DNA from: Flavobacterium sp. UMI-01
GTDB lineage: Bacteria > Bacteroidota > Bacteroidia > Flavobacteriales > Flavobacteriaceae
DNA: 64,000 nt
Assembly: GCF_019656315.1 (NCBI RefSeq)
Contig: NZ_BPLU01000067.1
Span: 345,847-409,846, forward strand
Direction of reading: 5' to 3'
Part shown: piece after piece, positions 31,556-40,007 of the stretch
Layout of the letters: each line of letters begins with the position of its first letter
Numbering within the stretch: position 1 is the first letter of the stretch
Program-made: the position numbers and the translations under genes
The notes under the pieces: model-generated
Told to the model about the DNA's origin: nothing
Databases searched by the model: none
The model's input: the letters and a program-made list of their open reading frames with translations, nothing else

Positions 31556-31630
31556 TCGGGGTGGCAGGATTCGAACCTGCGGCCTCCTGCTCCCAAAGCA
31601 GGCGCGATAACCGGGCTACGCTACACCCCG
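31556..31630 (-). tRNA. tRNA-Pro (anticodon TGG)
   Basis: Read on the minus strand, the 75-nt gene starts CGGGGTGTAGC and closes with CACCCCG plus discriminator A. The anticodon arm is CCTGC, TTTGGGA, GCAGG, giving anticodon TGG. The T arm contains GGTTCGAATCC. The acceptor stem is seven perfect pairs. The CCA is not encoded. Confidence 0.96.
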
Positions 31631-31866
31631 TAACGCGGGTGCAAATATACAACTATTTTTTGTTTGCACAAGTTATTTTCAAAAAGAAAGACATTCGTGA
31701 TTATAAAACATCCCAAATAAGGCCTAAGGGTACAAAAACAAACCAGATTTAAAATAAGATTCACACGAATGAGTCACCAAATCAAGGATTAACAAATGTT
31801 AACAAATTAGATTTTTAGAAACCATAATAAATTGTATTTTTACCGTTCAAAATTTAGACAAAATAA

Positions 31867-32634
31867 ATGGGCAAAATCATTGCGATTGCTAATCAAAAAG
31901 GAGGCGTTGGAAAAACAACAACGTCAGTAAATCTGGCTGCTTCCTTAGGCGTTTTAGAGAAAAAAGTTTTACTTATTGATGCTGATCCTCAAGCCAATGC
32001 CAGCTCTGGTGTTGGGATTGACGTGGAGAGTGTGGAAATTGGTACCTACCAAATTTTAGAACACAGTCACACCCCTTCCGAAGCCGTTTTAAAATGTACT
32101 GCTCCTAATGTGGATGTTATACCTGCTCACATTGACCTTGTTGCCATCGAAATCGAATTGGTTGACAAAGAAAACAGAGAATACATGCTTAAAAAAGCGT
32201 TGGAAAGTGTAAAAGACAATTATGATTATATCATTATTGACTGTGCGCCATCATTAGGACTACTTACGCTGAATGCCCTTACAGCGGCCGATTCAGTAAT
32301 CATCCCCATCCAATGTGAATATTTTGCATTAGAAGGATTAGGAAAATTACTTAACACTATAAAAAGCATCCAAAAAATCCACAATCCTGAATTAGATATT
32401 GAAGGATTATTATTGACGATGTACGACTCTAGGCTTCGTTTGTCTAACCAAGTGGTTGAAGAAGTTCAAAAACACTTTAACGATATGGTTTTTGAAACCA
32501 TAATACAACGAAATGTCAAATTAAGCGAAGCACCAAGTTTTGGGGAAAGTATTATCAACTATGATGCAACCAGCAAAGGAGCGACCAATTATTTGCATCT
32601 AGCAGAAGAAGTAATTAAGAAAAACAGTAACTAA
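31867..32634 (+). CDS. parA: Chromosome partitioning ATPase ParA/Soj
   Basis: A 255-residue ParA with the deviant Walker A KGGVGKTTTSVNLA at 11-24 (signature Lys before GGVGKT). Other motifs are LLIDADPQANASSGVG, YIIIDCAPSLGLLTLNAL and the C-terminal SKGATNYLHLAEEV. It dimerises on ATP and works with ParB to segregate the replication origin region. The parB gene starts five bases after its stop, and the order parA-parB-DUF5683-dapB-lepB is common in Flavobacteriaceae. The 234 bases upstream contain no gene, but show GTTAACAAAT repeats. Confidence 0.96.
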   Translation: MGKIIAIANQKGGVGKTTTSVNLAASLGVLEKKVLLIDADPQANASSGVGIDVESVEIGTYQILEHSHTPSEAVLKCTAPNVDVIPAHIDLVAIEIELVDKENREYMLKKALESVKDNYDYIIIDCAPSLGLLTLNALTAADSVIIPIQCEYFALEGLGKLLNTIKSIQKIHNPELDIEGLLLTMYDSRLRLSNQVVEEVQKHFNDMVFETIIQRNVKLSEAPSFGESIINYDATSKGATNYLHLAEEVIKKNSN

Positions 32635-32638
32635 TTTT

Positions 32639-33538
32639 ATGGCCAAAGCAATAAAAAAACAAGCCCTAGGAAGAGGCTTATCTGCCTTATTAAAGGATCC
32701 AGAAAACGACATCACTTCAGCAAATGATAAAAATGCTGACAAAGTTGTTGGGAATATTATTGAGCTTGAAATTGATGCCATAGAAATCAACCCTTTTCAG
32801 CCTAGAAGTAATTTTAACGAAGAAGCGCTGAAAGAATTAGCTGTTTCTATCAAAGAGTTAGGAGTAATCCAGCCTATAACGGTTAGAAAATTAGAGTTCA
32901 ATAAATACCAATTAATTTCAGGAGAAAGACGTTTACGAGCTTCCTCCCTTGTGGGATTAAAGACCATCCCTGCTTATATTCGTATTGCTGATGATAATGA
33001 GTCATTGGTGATGGCATTGGTAGAAAACATTCAACGTCATGATTTAGATCCAATTGAAATCGCTCTTTCTTACCAACGTTTGATTGACGAGATTCAATTG
33101 ACACAAGAACAAATGAGTGATCGTGTAGGGAAAAAACGTTCTACAATTGCCAATTATTTACGCCTCTTAAAACTAGACCCTATCATTCAAACAGGAATCC
33201 GAGATGGTTTCATCAGTATGGGGCATGGTCGCGCTATCATCAATATAGAAGACCAAGAGGTGCAAACTGATATTTATCAAAAAATCGTAAGTCAAAACCT
33301 TTCTGTTAGAGATACCGAAGCCTTAGTGAAAAACTATCACGAAAGCTTAAAACCTAAACCTGTTTCCAAAACAAAATCATCATCATTTGAAATTAGTGAA
33401 GACCAAAAAAGGGCTTTTACCAATTATTTTGGAAATCTTGTGGATGTAAAAGTGGCTAGTAATGGAAAAGGGAAAATCACGATTCCTTTTAAATCCGAAG
33501 AAGATTTTAAACGAATTATTGAATTAATCAAAGGATAG
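32639..33538 (+). CDS. parB: Chromosome partitioning protein ParB
   Basis: A 299-residue ParB. The N-terminal region is basic (KQALGRGLSALL). The CTPase/ParB core is recognisable by INPFQPRSNFNEEALKELAVSIKELGVIQPITVR and the motif SGERRLRAS around 97-105. The HTH follows, with TQEQMSDRVGKKRSTIANYLRLL, and the C-terminal dimerisation domain begins near 250. It binds parS sites and slides as a CTP-dependent clamp. No parS-like 16-mer was noticed in the immediate surroundings. The stop codon overlaps the GTG of the next gene. Confidence 0.95.
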   Translation: MAKAIKKQALGRGLSALLKDPENDITSANDKNADKVVGNIIELEIDAIEINPFQPRSNFNEEALKELAVSIKELGVIQPITVRKLEFNKYQLISGERRLRASSLVGLKTIPAYIRIADDNESLVMALVENIQRHDLDPIEIALSYQRLIDEIQLTQEQMSDRVGKKRSTIANYLRLLKLDPIIQTGIRDGFISMGHGRAIINIEDQEVQTDIYQKIVSQNLSVRDTEALVKNYHESLKPKPVSKTKSSSFEISEDQKRAFTNYFGNLVDVKVASNGKGKITIPFKSEEDFKRIIELIKG

Positions 33539-34104
33539 TGCATAAAATTGTTTCCATAAGCGTCTTTTTTTTTGTGCTAGCAACCACTTTTGCTTATGCT
33601 CAAAACAATGAAAAAACAACCACTACCATCAGTTCAAAAGAGGTAATCAAATCGAATGATATTGACCCTTTGACTCCTGCCAAAGCCGCTTTTTATTCAG
33701 CAGTTTTACCTGGTTTAGGACAGGCGTACAATAAAAAATACTGGAAAATCCCTTTGGTGTATGGCGCTATAGGAACAAGTATGTATTTTTATTTAGACAG
33801 TCAAAAAAAATACAACTCATTTCGAAATGCTTACAAACGAAGGCTGGAGGGTTTTACCGATGACAAATACAGTTATCTCGATGACAGCCGACTGATTGCT
33901 GGACAAAAATTCTACCAACGTAACCGAGATTTATCTTCCTTATTTGTGGTAGGATTTTATATCCTCAATATTATTGATGCCAATGTCGATGCGGCCTTAA
34001 TACAATTCAACGTCAACGAAAATTTATCCGTTAAGCCCAATTTACAACAAAACGAGCTAACCGCTAAAACCAATTTGGGACTAACACTGAATTATACTTT
34101 TTAA
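33538..34104 (+). CDS. DUF5683 envelope protein
   Basis: The gene starts with GTG that overlaps the parB stop. The 188-residue product has a signal peptide (HKIVSISVFFFVLATTFAYAQ) and the DUF5683 core: DPLTPAKAAFYSAVLPGLGQAYNKKYWKIPLVYGAIG at about 42-78, YKRRLEGFTDD, and a second membrane segment LFVVGFYILNIIDANVDA. These proteins are conserved next to parAB in Bacteroidota, and their role is unknown. Membrane location is supported by two hydrophobic segments. Confidence 0.9.
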   Translation: MHKIVSISVFFFVLATTFAYAQNNEKTTTTISSKEVIKSNDIDPLTPAKAAFYSAVLPGLGQAYNKKYWKIPLVYGAIGTSMYFYLDSQKKYNSFRNAYKRRLEGFTDDKYSYLDDSRLIAGQKFYQRNRDLSSLFVVGFYILNIIDANVDAALIQFNVNENLSVKPNLQQNELTAKTNLGLTLNYTF

Positions 34105-34159
34105 AACAAATACAAAATATAAACCCAGTTTTATATTTTTAACTTATAAAAAATACAAA

Positions 34160-34861
34160 ATGAAAATTGCACTTTTAGGATACGGAAAAATGGGTCAGGT
34201 AATCGAACGAATTGCCTTAGAAAGAGGTCATGAAATTGTACTAAAAAAAGACGAATTCAATACATACGACGGCCTTTCTAGTGCTGATGTAGCTATTGAT
34301 TTTAGTGTTCCAATGGCTGCCGTGGATAATATATCTGCTTGTTTTCACACTAATGTACCCGTAGTTTCAGGGACTACAGGATGGCTTGACCGCTATGATG
34401 AAATGATTGCTTTATGTAAAGAAAAAAACGGAGGTTTCATTTCAAGTTCTAACTTTAGTTTAGGCGTTAATTTATTTTTTGGGTTAAACGAATATTTAGC
34501 CAAAATGATGTCCAAAATTGATGGTTACAACGTTACAATGGAAGAAATTCACCACATTCACAAACTAGATGCTCCTAGTGGTACTGCGATATCATTAGCT
34601 CAAGGAGTTATTGAAAACAGTGATTATACCAACTGGACTCTGGAAACTGCAAACGAAAAAGAAATTCATATCGAGGCCGTACGTACAGGTGAAGTTCCAG
34701 GAACTCACACCGTAACGTACAACTCCGGAATTGACAGTATCGAAATCAAACATACTGCACATAATAGAGAAGGATTTGCTTTAGGAGCTGTTATTGCTGC
34801 TGAATGGTTAGCAGGCAAACAAGGCATTTATAGCATGAGAGATGTATTGAACATCCAATAA
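34160..34861 (+). CDS. dapB: 4-hydroxy-tetrahydrodipicolinate reductase
   Basis: A 233-residue DapB, a bit shorter than the E. coli enzyme. The Rossmann start is MKIALLGYGKMGQVIE, and NADPH contacts are in GTTGW and SSNFSLGVNLFF. The catalytic-region motif is EEIHHIHKLDAPSGTAISLA (His-His and Lys), followed by the C-terminal IEIKHTAHNREGFALGA. It reduces a lysine/meso-diaminopimelate precursor for peptidoglycan. It lies 36 bases upstream of lepB. Confidence 0.96.
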   Translation: MKIALLGYGKMGQVIERIALERGHEIVLKKDEFNTYDGLSSADVAIDFSVPMAAVDNISACFHTNVPVVSGTTGWLDRYDEMIALCKEKNGGFISSSNFSLGVNLFFGLNEYLAKMMSKIDGYNVTMEEIHHIHKLDAPSGTAISLAQGVIENSDYTNWTLETANEKEIHIEAVRTGEVPGTHTVTYNSGIDSIEIKHTAHNREGFALGAVIAAEWLAGKQGIYSMRDVLNIQ

Positions 34862-34896
34862 TTTTAAAAGAACCAACCGCTAAACACCAAGAAACT

Positions 34897-36471
34897 ATGA
34901 CACTAATTCAATGGTTTGTATTTTTTCTTTTCATTCAACTTGTGCATTTTTTAGGCACATGGAAACTCTATGAAGCCGCAGGAAGAAGCAAATGGGAAGC
35001 CGCCATACCTGTATATAATGCAATTGTTTTAATGAAAATCATTGGTCGCCCTAGTTGGTGGACTATTTTGCTTTTCATTCCCATTATCAACCTTATCATG
35101 TTTCCTGTAATTTGGGTAGAAACATTACGAAGTTTTGGACGACAATCCACCTTAGACACTGTTTTGGGTATTCTAACTTTTGGTTTATATATCTATTACA
35201 TCAATTACACACAAAAACTACATCATGTAGCCAATCGTAATTTGAAACCGGAAAACAAAACAACAGACACCATTAGTTCGCTTCTTTTTGCAATAATTGT
35301 AGCAACGATAGTGCATACCTATTTTATTCAACCTTATACCATCCCGACCTCTTCGTTAGAGAAATCGTTATTGGTAGGCGACTTTTTATTTGTTAGTAAA
35401 ATAAATTACGGAGCTCGCGTACCAATGACAACAGTGGCTTTGCCTATGGTTCATGACTCTATCCCAATGACCAAAAACAAATCATATTTAAGTTGGCCAC
35501 AGCTACCCTATTTACGTTTTCCTGCTTTTGAAAAAATCAATAGAACAGATATTGTGGTATTCAATTGGCCCGTGGACACGGTTTACAAATTCAGAGACAA
35601 TTCAGGAAGAAGAGTTGACAAACCCATTGACAAGAGATCTAATTATGTAAAAAGATGTGTGGGTGTTCCTGGTGATTCACTCTCAATCAAAGACGGTTTG
35701 GTTTACATAGACGGTAAAATTTTAGCCTTACCTGAAAGAGCAAAACCACAATTTTCATATACTGTAATCTTAGACGGGAAAACACCTATCGATTTTGAAT
35801 TCTTGTTAAAAGACATGGATATCACTGACCCTGTAGGTTTTAAAAACAACAACAGTCGTGACAGTTTATTTTTTAGTGCTTTGACAGCCTCAGGAGCTGA
35901 AAGGCTTAAAAATATACCAGGAATCACCGCAGTAAAAAGAGAAATTGCAAACGGTCCTGAATATGGTATTTTCCCTCATATAGGAAAATGGAACAAAGAC
36001 AATTACGGTCCTATCTACATCCCCGAAGCTGGAAAAACAGTTGCTTTAAACACACAAACATTACCATTATACCAACGCATCATTACCGATTACGAAACGG
36101 ATGAAAATGGAAATAAAAACGATTTAAAAGTTACTGGAAACGAAATCAAAATCAACGGTCAAGTAGTGAATAGCTATACTTTCAAGCAAAATTACTATTG
36201 GATGATGGGTGACAACCGTCACAACTCTGAAGATAGTCGCTACTGGGGATTTGTACCCGAAGATCACATTGTAGGAAAACCTATTTTCATCTGGATGAGT
36301 TGGGACACCAATGGAAAAGGAATCAACAAAGTACGTTGGGACAGGGTATTCACTACGGTAAGTGGCGAAGGACAACCCCAATCGTATTTTAGATATTTCC
36401 TTATTTTTCTAGCAATTTACTTTGTGGGAGAACATTTTTGGAAAAAAAGAAAAGCCAATCAAGAAGATTAA
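34897..36471 (+). CDS. lepB: Signal peptidase I (large Bacteroidota form)
   Basis: A 524-residue enzyme. The N-terminal 120 residues form several membrane helices and the DUF5684-like cap seen in Bacteroidota LepB. The catalytic Ser lies in IPTSSLEKSLLVGDFLFVSK (Ser153), and the general base Lys in SNYVKRCVGVPGDSL (Lys252). The box MMGDNRHNSEDSRYWGFVPEDHIVGK and the C-terminal TM (YFLIFLAIYFVGEH) complete the fold. It removes signal peptides on the outer side of the inner membrane. A long hairpin follows the gene. Confidence 0.95.
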   Translation: MTLIQWFVFFLFIQLVHFLGTWKLYEAAGRSKWEAAIPVYNAIVLMKIIGRPSWWTILLFIPIINLIMFPVIWVETLRSFGRQSTLDTVLGILTFGLYIYYINYTQKLHHVANRNLKPENKTTDTISSLLFAIIVATIVHTYFIQPYTIPTSSLEKSLLVGDFLFVSKINYGARVPMTTVALPMVHDSIPMTKNKSYLSWPQLPYLRFPAFEKINRTDIVVFNWPVDTVYKFRDNSGRRVDKPIDKRSNYVKRCVGVPGDSLSIKDGLVYIDGKILALPERAKPQFSYTVILDGKTPIDFEFLLKDMDITDPVGFKNNNSRDSLFFSALTASGAERLKNIPGITAVKREIANGPEYGIFPHIGKWNKDNYGPIYIPEAGKTVALNTQTLPLYQRIITDYETDENGNKNDLKVTGNEIKINGQVVNSYTFKQNYYWMMGDNRHNSEDSRYWGFVPEDHIVGKPIFIWMSWDTNGKGINKVRWDRVFTTVSGEGQPQSYFRYFLIFLAIYFVGEHFWKKRKANQED

Positions 36472-36483
36472 TTTTAAAAACGA

Positions 36484-36535
36484 TTTAAAGTTTCAGGTTT
36501 AAAGTGTGCAACAACTTAAAACCTGAAACTTTAAA
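36484..36535. other. 17-bp perfect hairpin between lepB and the wbqC-like gene
   Basis: TTTAAAGTTTCAGGTTT (36484-36500) pairs perfectly with AAACCTGAAACTTTAAA (36519-36535) around an 18-base loop, whose ends AAGT/ACTT can also pair. There is no T-run, so it may be an RNA-stabilising or attenuating element rather than a standard terminator. Confidence 0.7.
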
Positions 36536-36551
36536 CTTTAAATAAAACCAA

Positions 36552-37175
36552 ATGAACACCTTACTTCACCCTACTTATTTTCCTTCTATCAGTCATTTTG
36601 TGGCCATGATGCAAGCAGATAAAATTGTATTTGAGGTAGAAGACAACTTTCAAAAACAAACCAACAGAAACCGTACGTATATTTATAGCCCTAACGGAAT
36701 TCAATTGCTCAACATTCCTATAAAACATTCTAAACAAAGCCATCAAAAAACAAAAGACATCCAAATCGAAACTGAATTTGATTGGCAAAAACAGCATTTC
36801 AAATCGCTAGAAGCAGCTTATAGAAGTTCCCCTTTTTTTGAATATTTTGAAGATGATATCGTTCCTATATTTGAGAAAAAACACCAATTTTTGATGGATT
36901 TAAATCTTGAAGTATTAGAGATTTTGTTTAAATGCCTACGTTTAAAATTAGAGTACACGACGACTTCAGAATATTTTCATCAGGCAGAAGAAAACACCTT
37001 AGATTATCGTTTCTTGGCTAATGGTAAAAAGGATCCTGCTATTTACGAAGCCTACCCTCAAGTTTTTGATGACAAACATGGTTTTATCAACAACCTTAGT
37101 ATTTTGGATTTATTATTCAACGAAGGAAAATTTACAATTGATTACCTCAAAAACCAAAAACTACCAACTCTTTAG
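36552..37175 (+). CDS. WbqC-like family protein
   Basis: A 207-residue protein of the WbqC family (PF08889): LLHPTYFPSISHFVAMMQADKIVFEVEDNFQKQTNRNRTYIYSPNGIQLLNIPIKH covers the family start. The conserved DWQKQHFKSLEAAYRSSPFFEYF segment lies near 78-100. WbqC homologues occur in polysaccharide loci and are proposed to help glycosyl transfer. Here the context is instead the conserved lepB-wbqC pair of Flavobacteriaceae. Convergent with the EEP gene, with only a few bases between the stops. Confidence 0.9.
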   Translation: MNTLLHPTYFPSISHFVAMMQADKIVFEVEDNFQKQTNRNRTYIYSPNGIQLLNIPIKHSKQSHQKTKDIQIETEFDWQKQHFKSLEAAYRSSPFFEYFEDDIVPIFEKKHQFLMDLNLEVLEILFKCLRLKLEYTTTSEYFHQAEENTLDYRFLANGKKDPAIYEAYPQVFDDKHGFINNLSILDLLFNEGKFTIDYLKNQKLPTL

Positions 37176-37178
37176 CTA

Positions 37179-38225
37179 TTAATCTAAAGAAATCTTGGCC
37201 ATAATAGGATAATGATCCGAGTTTTCAAAATCAGAAAAACTCTCAAATTGCTTAACGGTCATTTTATTATCTACAAAAATATAATCAATTCGGGCGGGAT
37301 AATACCTAAACTTATACGTTTGACCAAAACCCAAACCCGCTTCTTCAAAGGCATCTTTTAGATTTCCTTTTATATTGCGATACACATACGAAAAAGCACT
37401 ATTGTTCATATCCCCACAAATAATCATCGGGTATTTACAATCTCTTTTGTGTTCTTTTAAAATTTCAGCTTGTTCTTGTTGTTGTTTGAAAGCTTTGCTT
37501 ATTCTAAAAAGCATCATTTGAGATTTATCCTGATTCATTGCATCAATATTCTCAGAGATTTCATTGACATCCGGAGATATTTTTATGGATTGCAAATGCA
37601 TATTATATACTCGTATAACATCCTTTCCCTTTTTTATATCAGCATAAATTACATTATTATTAGAATGCGGAAACACAATATTTCCCTGATCGATAATAGG
37701 AAATTTTGAAAAAATAGCTTGTCCGGTTTTAATCTTGTTCCCTGTCATAAATACATACTTATAGGGATATACTTTTAAATCAATGTCCGCTGAATACGAG
37801 TACTCCTGAATACACAAAATAGTAGGGTTCTTTTCGTTGATAAAAGCTAATATATCTTGAGGAACATACACTTTGTCCAACCATTTAAAAAGATTCAACA
37901 AACGCACATTGTAGCTCATCACCAAAAAATCTTTTTCATCTTCAGGATACTCTTTTGCCGAAAATTTATAAAACTTAGCTATAAAAGTTATCCCCATTAA
38001 CAACACCAAACCAGAGAGTACCATCCTCTTCTTGAATTGAATAGCCCAGTACAAGAAGAACAGCGCATTTAAAACAAAAAAAGCAGGCATAAATAAGGTC
38101 AGCACAGACAAAATGGGAAACATCTTGGGTGCCAAAAAAGGAAGTATATAAGCTATAAACGTTATAACGGTTAAAACTATATTCAAAAAAAACATGCCTC
38201 TATTAAACCACGAAAGCTTTTTCAT
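37179..38225 (-). CDS. Membrane-anchored endonuclease/exonuclease/phosphatase family protein
   Basis: A 348-residue protein. Three hydrophobic segments (about 10-30, 38-60, 67-85) anchor it to the inner membrane. The EEP domain follows: VMSYNVRLLN at 104-113, ILCIQEYSYS around 135 (metal-binding Glu), IICGDMNNSAFSYVY near 268 and the catalytic NSDHYPIMAKISL at the end. The substrate may be a nucleic acid or phospholipid, which sequence cannot settle. Common in Bacteroidota beside rhomboids. Confidence 0.9.
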   Translation of the reverse strand: MKKLSWFNRGMFFLNIVLTVITFIAYILPFLAPKMFPILSVLTLFMPAFFVLNALFFLYWAIQFKKRMVLSGLVLLMGITFIAKFYKFSAKEYPEDEKDFLVMSYNVRLLNLFKWLDKVYVPQDILAFINEKNPTILCIQEYSYSADIDLKVYPYKYVFMTGNKIKTGQAIFSKFPIIDQGNIVFPHSNNNVIYADIKKGKDVIRVYNMHLQSIKISPDVNEISENIDAMNQDKSQMMLFRISKAFKQQQEQAEILKEHKRDCKYPMIICGDMNNSAFSYVYRNIKGNLKDAFEEAGLGFGQTYKFRYYPARIDYIFVDNKMTVKQFESFSDFENSDHYPIMAKISLD

Positions 38226-38362
38226 TTTTTTTCTTTTAAAGTTTAAATTTTGGCGTAATACATAAAGGCAAATTCATACTTTCAAAAAAACAACTTCATT
38301 GGTCTTTGTATTTTTGTCTCCAAAGATTATTTCAACATACAAATGACAGAATGAAAGTGATA

Positions 38363-39226
38363 TTATTTCCCAACTCTAAATAAAAATTCTTTTTCTTCCT
38401 TGGTCAAACTATCGTACCCAGATTGACTAATTTTATCCAAGATTTCATCAATTTGTTGCTGGGTTTTATCTTTAGTTACAATTCTTGATTCACGTTTAGG
38501 CAAGGGTTTACTATAATTCTTATGTACTTTTTTAAACGGACTTTTGGAAGATTTATTAAATAAATTAGTAAAAAAATCAATCACACCCGAAATTACTTTA
38601 CTCAAATCCGTTCCATTTTCTAAAAACTTAATGAACACAAATCCAAACACAGCTCCTGATAGATGCGAAATATGCCCCCCCGTATTACTCAATCGGAATT
38701 GCATTAAATCTAAAATCAAAATAACAGCGGTGATGTACCATAATTTTACATTCCCAATGAGTAATAAGCGCACGTTCATAAGTGGCTGATAGGTAGTTAC
38801 CGCCATTAATACAGCCATAATAGCTGCAGAAGCCCCTACTATCCCTGAGCTAATATTGAGATAATAATAACTTCCTACAAATACCAGCCCAGCAAAAATA
38901 GCACTCAAAAAATACAGCCCTAAAAACTGTTTTTGAGTAAAATAAGTTAAAAACAACATACTAGAAAAATTCAGTACAATCATATTGAATACCAAATGCC
39001 AGAAGCCATCATGAAAAAAAGCATAGGTCAAAAAAGTCCAAGGAGCATATAAAAACTCTGAAGGATTGGTTTTCAAAGCAAGCCAAAAAGGAAAGTTAAA
39101 GGCGCCTACTTCAAATCGATAGAAAAAAACCAAAGAAATCAAAAAACAACCCACATTCCAGTAAATTAGCCTATTGGTTATTCCCCCTAGCTTGTATTGT
39201 AATTTTAAATCTTCTAATAAATTCAT
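38363..39226 (-). CDS. Rhomboid-family intramembrane serine protease
   Basis: A 287-residue membrane protein with about six TM segments. The conserved WTFLTYAFFHDGFWHLVFNMIVLN comes early. The catalytic Ser lies in GIVGASAAIMAVL, and the His in HISHLSGAVFGF. The C-terminal tail (from about 220) is basic and probably cytoplasmic, ending in QIDEILDKISQSGYDSLTKEEKEFLFRVGK. That ending is also common in flavobacterial rhomboids. A second rhomboid gene lies just upstream on the same strand. Substrates unknown. Confidence 0.93.
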   Translation of the reverse strand: MNLLEDLKLQYKLGGITNRLIYWNVGCFLISLVFFYRFEVGAFNFPFWLALKTNPSEFLYAPWTFLTYAFFHDGFWHLVFNMIVLNFSSMLFLTYFTQKQFLGLYFLSAIFAGLVFVGSYYYLNISSGIVGASAAIMAVLMAVTTYQPLMNVRLLLIGNVKLWYITAVILILDLMQFRLSNTGGHISHLSGAVFGFVFIKFLENGTDLSKVISGVIDFFTNLFNKSSKSPFKKVHKNYSKPLPKRESRIVTKDKTQQQIDEILDKISQSGYDSLTKEEKEFLFRVGK

Positions 39227-39251
39227 TTTTCCTTGATTTAATTCCTAAAAA

Positions 39252-40007
39252 TTAGTTCCAACGATTGTCATTAAATTGGTTTTTCCTCCAATACCACATT
39301 ATTAGAAAGCCAAATAAAGCGCCACCTACGTGGGCAAAATGTGCAATTCCACCTCCACCTGAACCACCAAAGATAGATTGCCCTGATACTCCTAAATACA
39401 AATCAATCAAAACGATTCCTGGGACAAAATATTTCGCTTTAATGGGCACTGGAATAAACAATAACGACAACTCAGCATTTGGAAACATAAAAGCAAAAGC
39501 GACAATCACACCATATATGGCCCCTGAAGCACCCACCATTACTCCCGTAAAAGCACTAATAAAATTTTGAAATTGAGATACAGTCAAAATTTCTTGCCAT
39601 TTTGTATTAATTTTTCCTTGGTTTAAAAGTTCAATTACTTGCTCTTTAGTAAAACCACTAGAGGTAATAATATCCAATGCCTGGTTAAAATAATAATAAT
39701 TAATCCCCGTATGTAATAACGCTGCTCCTAATCCACAAGAAATATAGAAAAACAAAAATTTACCACCACCCCAAAAATGTTCTAAGGCAGAACCAAAACT
39801 AAACAAAGCAAACATATTGAAGAAAATATGCATTAATCCACCGTGCATAAACATATGGGAAATCAACTGCCATCCTTGAAAATCGGCATTTTCAGGAAAA
39901 AACATCGCTAAAATTTTATAGGCTGGATCACCTACAAATTGAGTTCCTATAAAAAAAAGGACATTAATAATAATTAACTGCTTGACCGTTTCGGTTACAT
40001 TCATCAT
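39252..40007 (-). CDS. Rhomboid-family intramembrane serine protease
   Basis: A 251-residue rhomboid. Motifs are WQLISHMFMHGGLMHIFFNMFALFSFGSALE (about 42-73), VGASGAIYGVIVAFAFMFPN with catalytic Ser, and HFAHVGGALFGFLIMWYW with catalytic His. An insertion around 125-150 between TM segments is charged. It overlaps the 3' end of mutL by four bases (ATGA), so the two are translationally coupled. Confidence 0.94.
   Translation of the reverse strand: MMNVTETVKQLIIINVLFFIGTQFVGDPAYKILAMFFPENADFQGWQLISHMFMHGGLMHIFFNMFALFSFGSALEHFWGGGKFLFFYISCGLGAALLHTGINYYYFNQALDIITSSGFTKEQVIELLNQGKINTKWQEILTVSQFQNFISAFTGVMVGASGAIYGVIVAFAFMFPNAELSLLFIPVPIKAKYFVPGIVLIDLYLGVSGQSIFGGSGGGGIAHFAHVGGALFGFLIMWYWRKNQFNDNRWN

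Noticed and set aside
31537..31752. Open frame across the tRNA region (VAGFEPAASCSQ...)
   Set aside because: This peptide is the well-known artefact of translating the complement of a tRNA gene; the tRNA-Pro structure explains the sequence.
31750..31866. parS or oriC near parAB
   Set aside because: Only short GTTAACAAAT repeats are seen; no TGTTTCACGTGAAACA-like palindrome or DnaA-box cluster was found.
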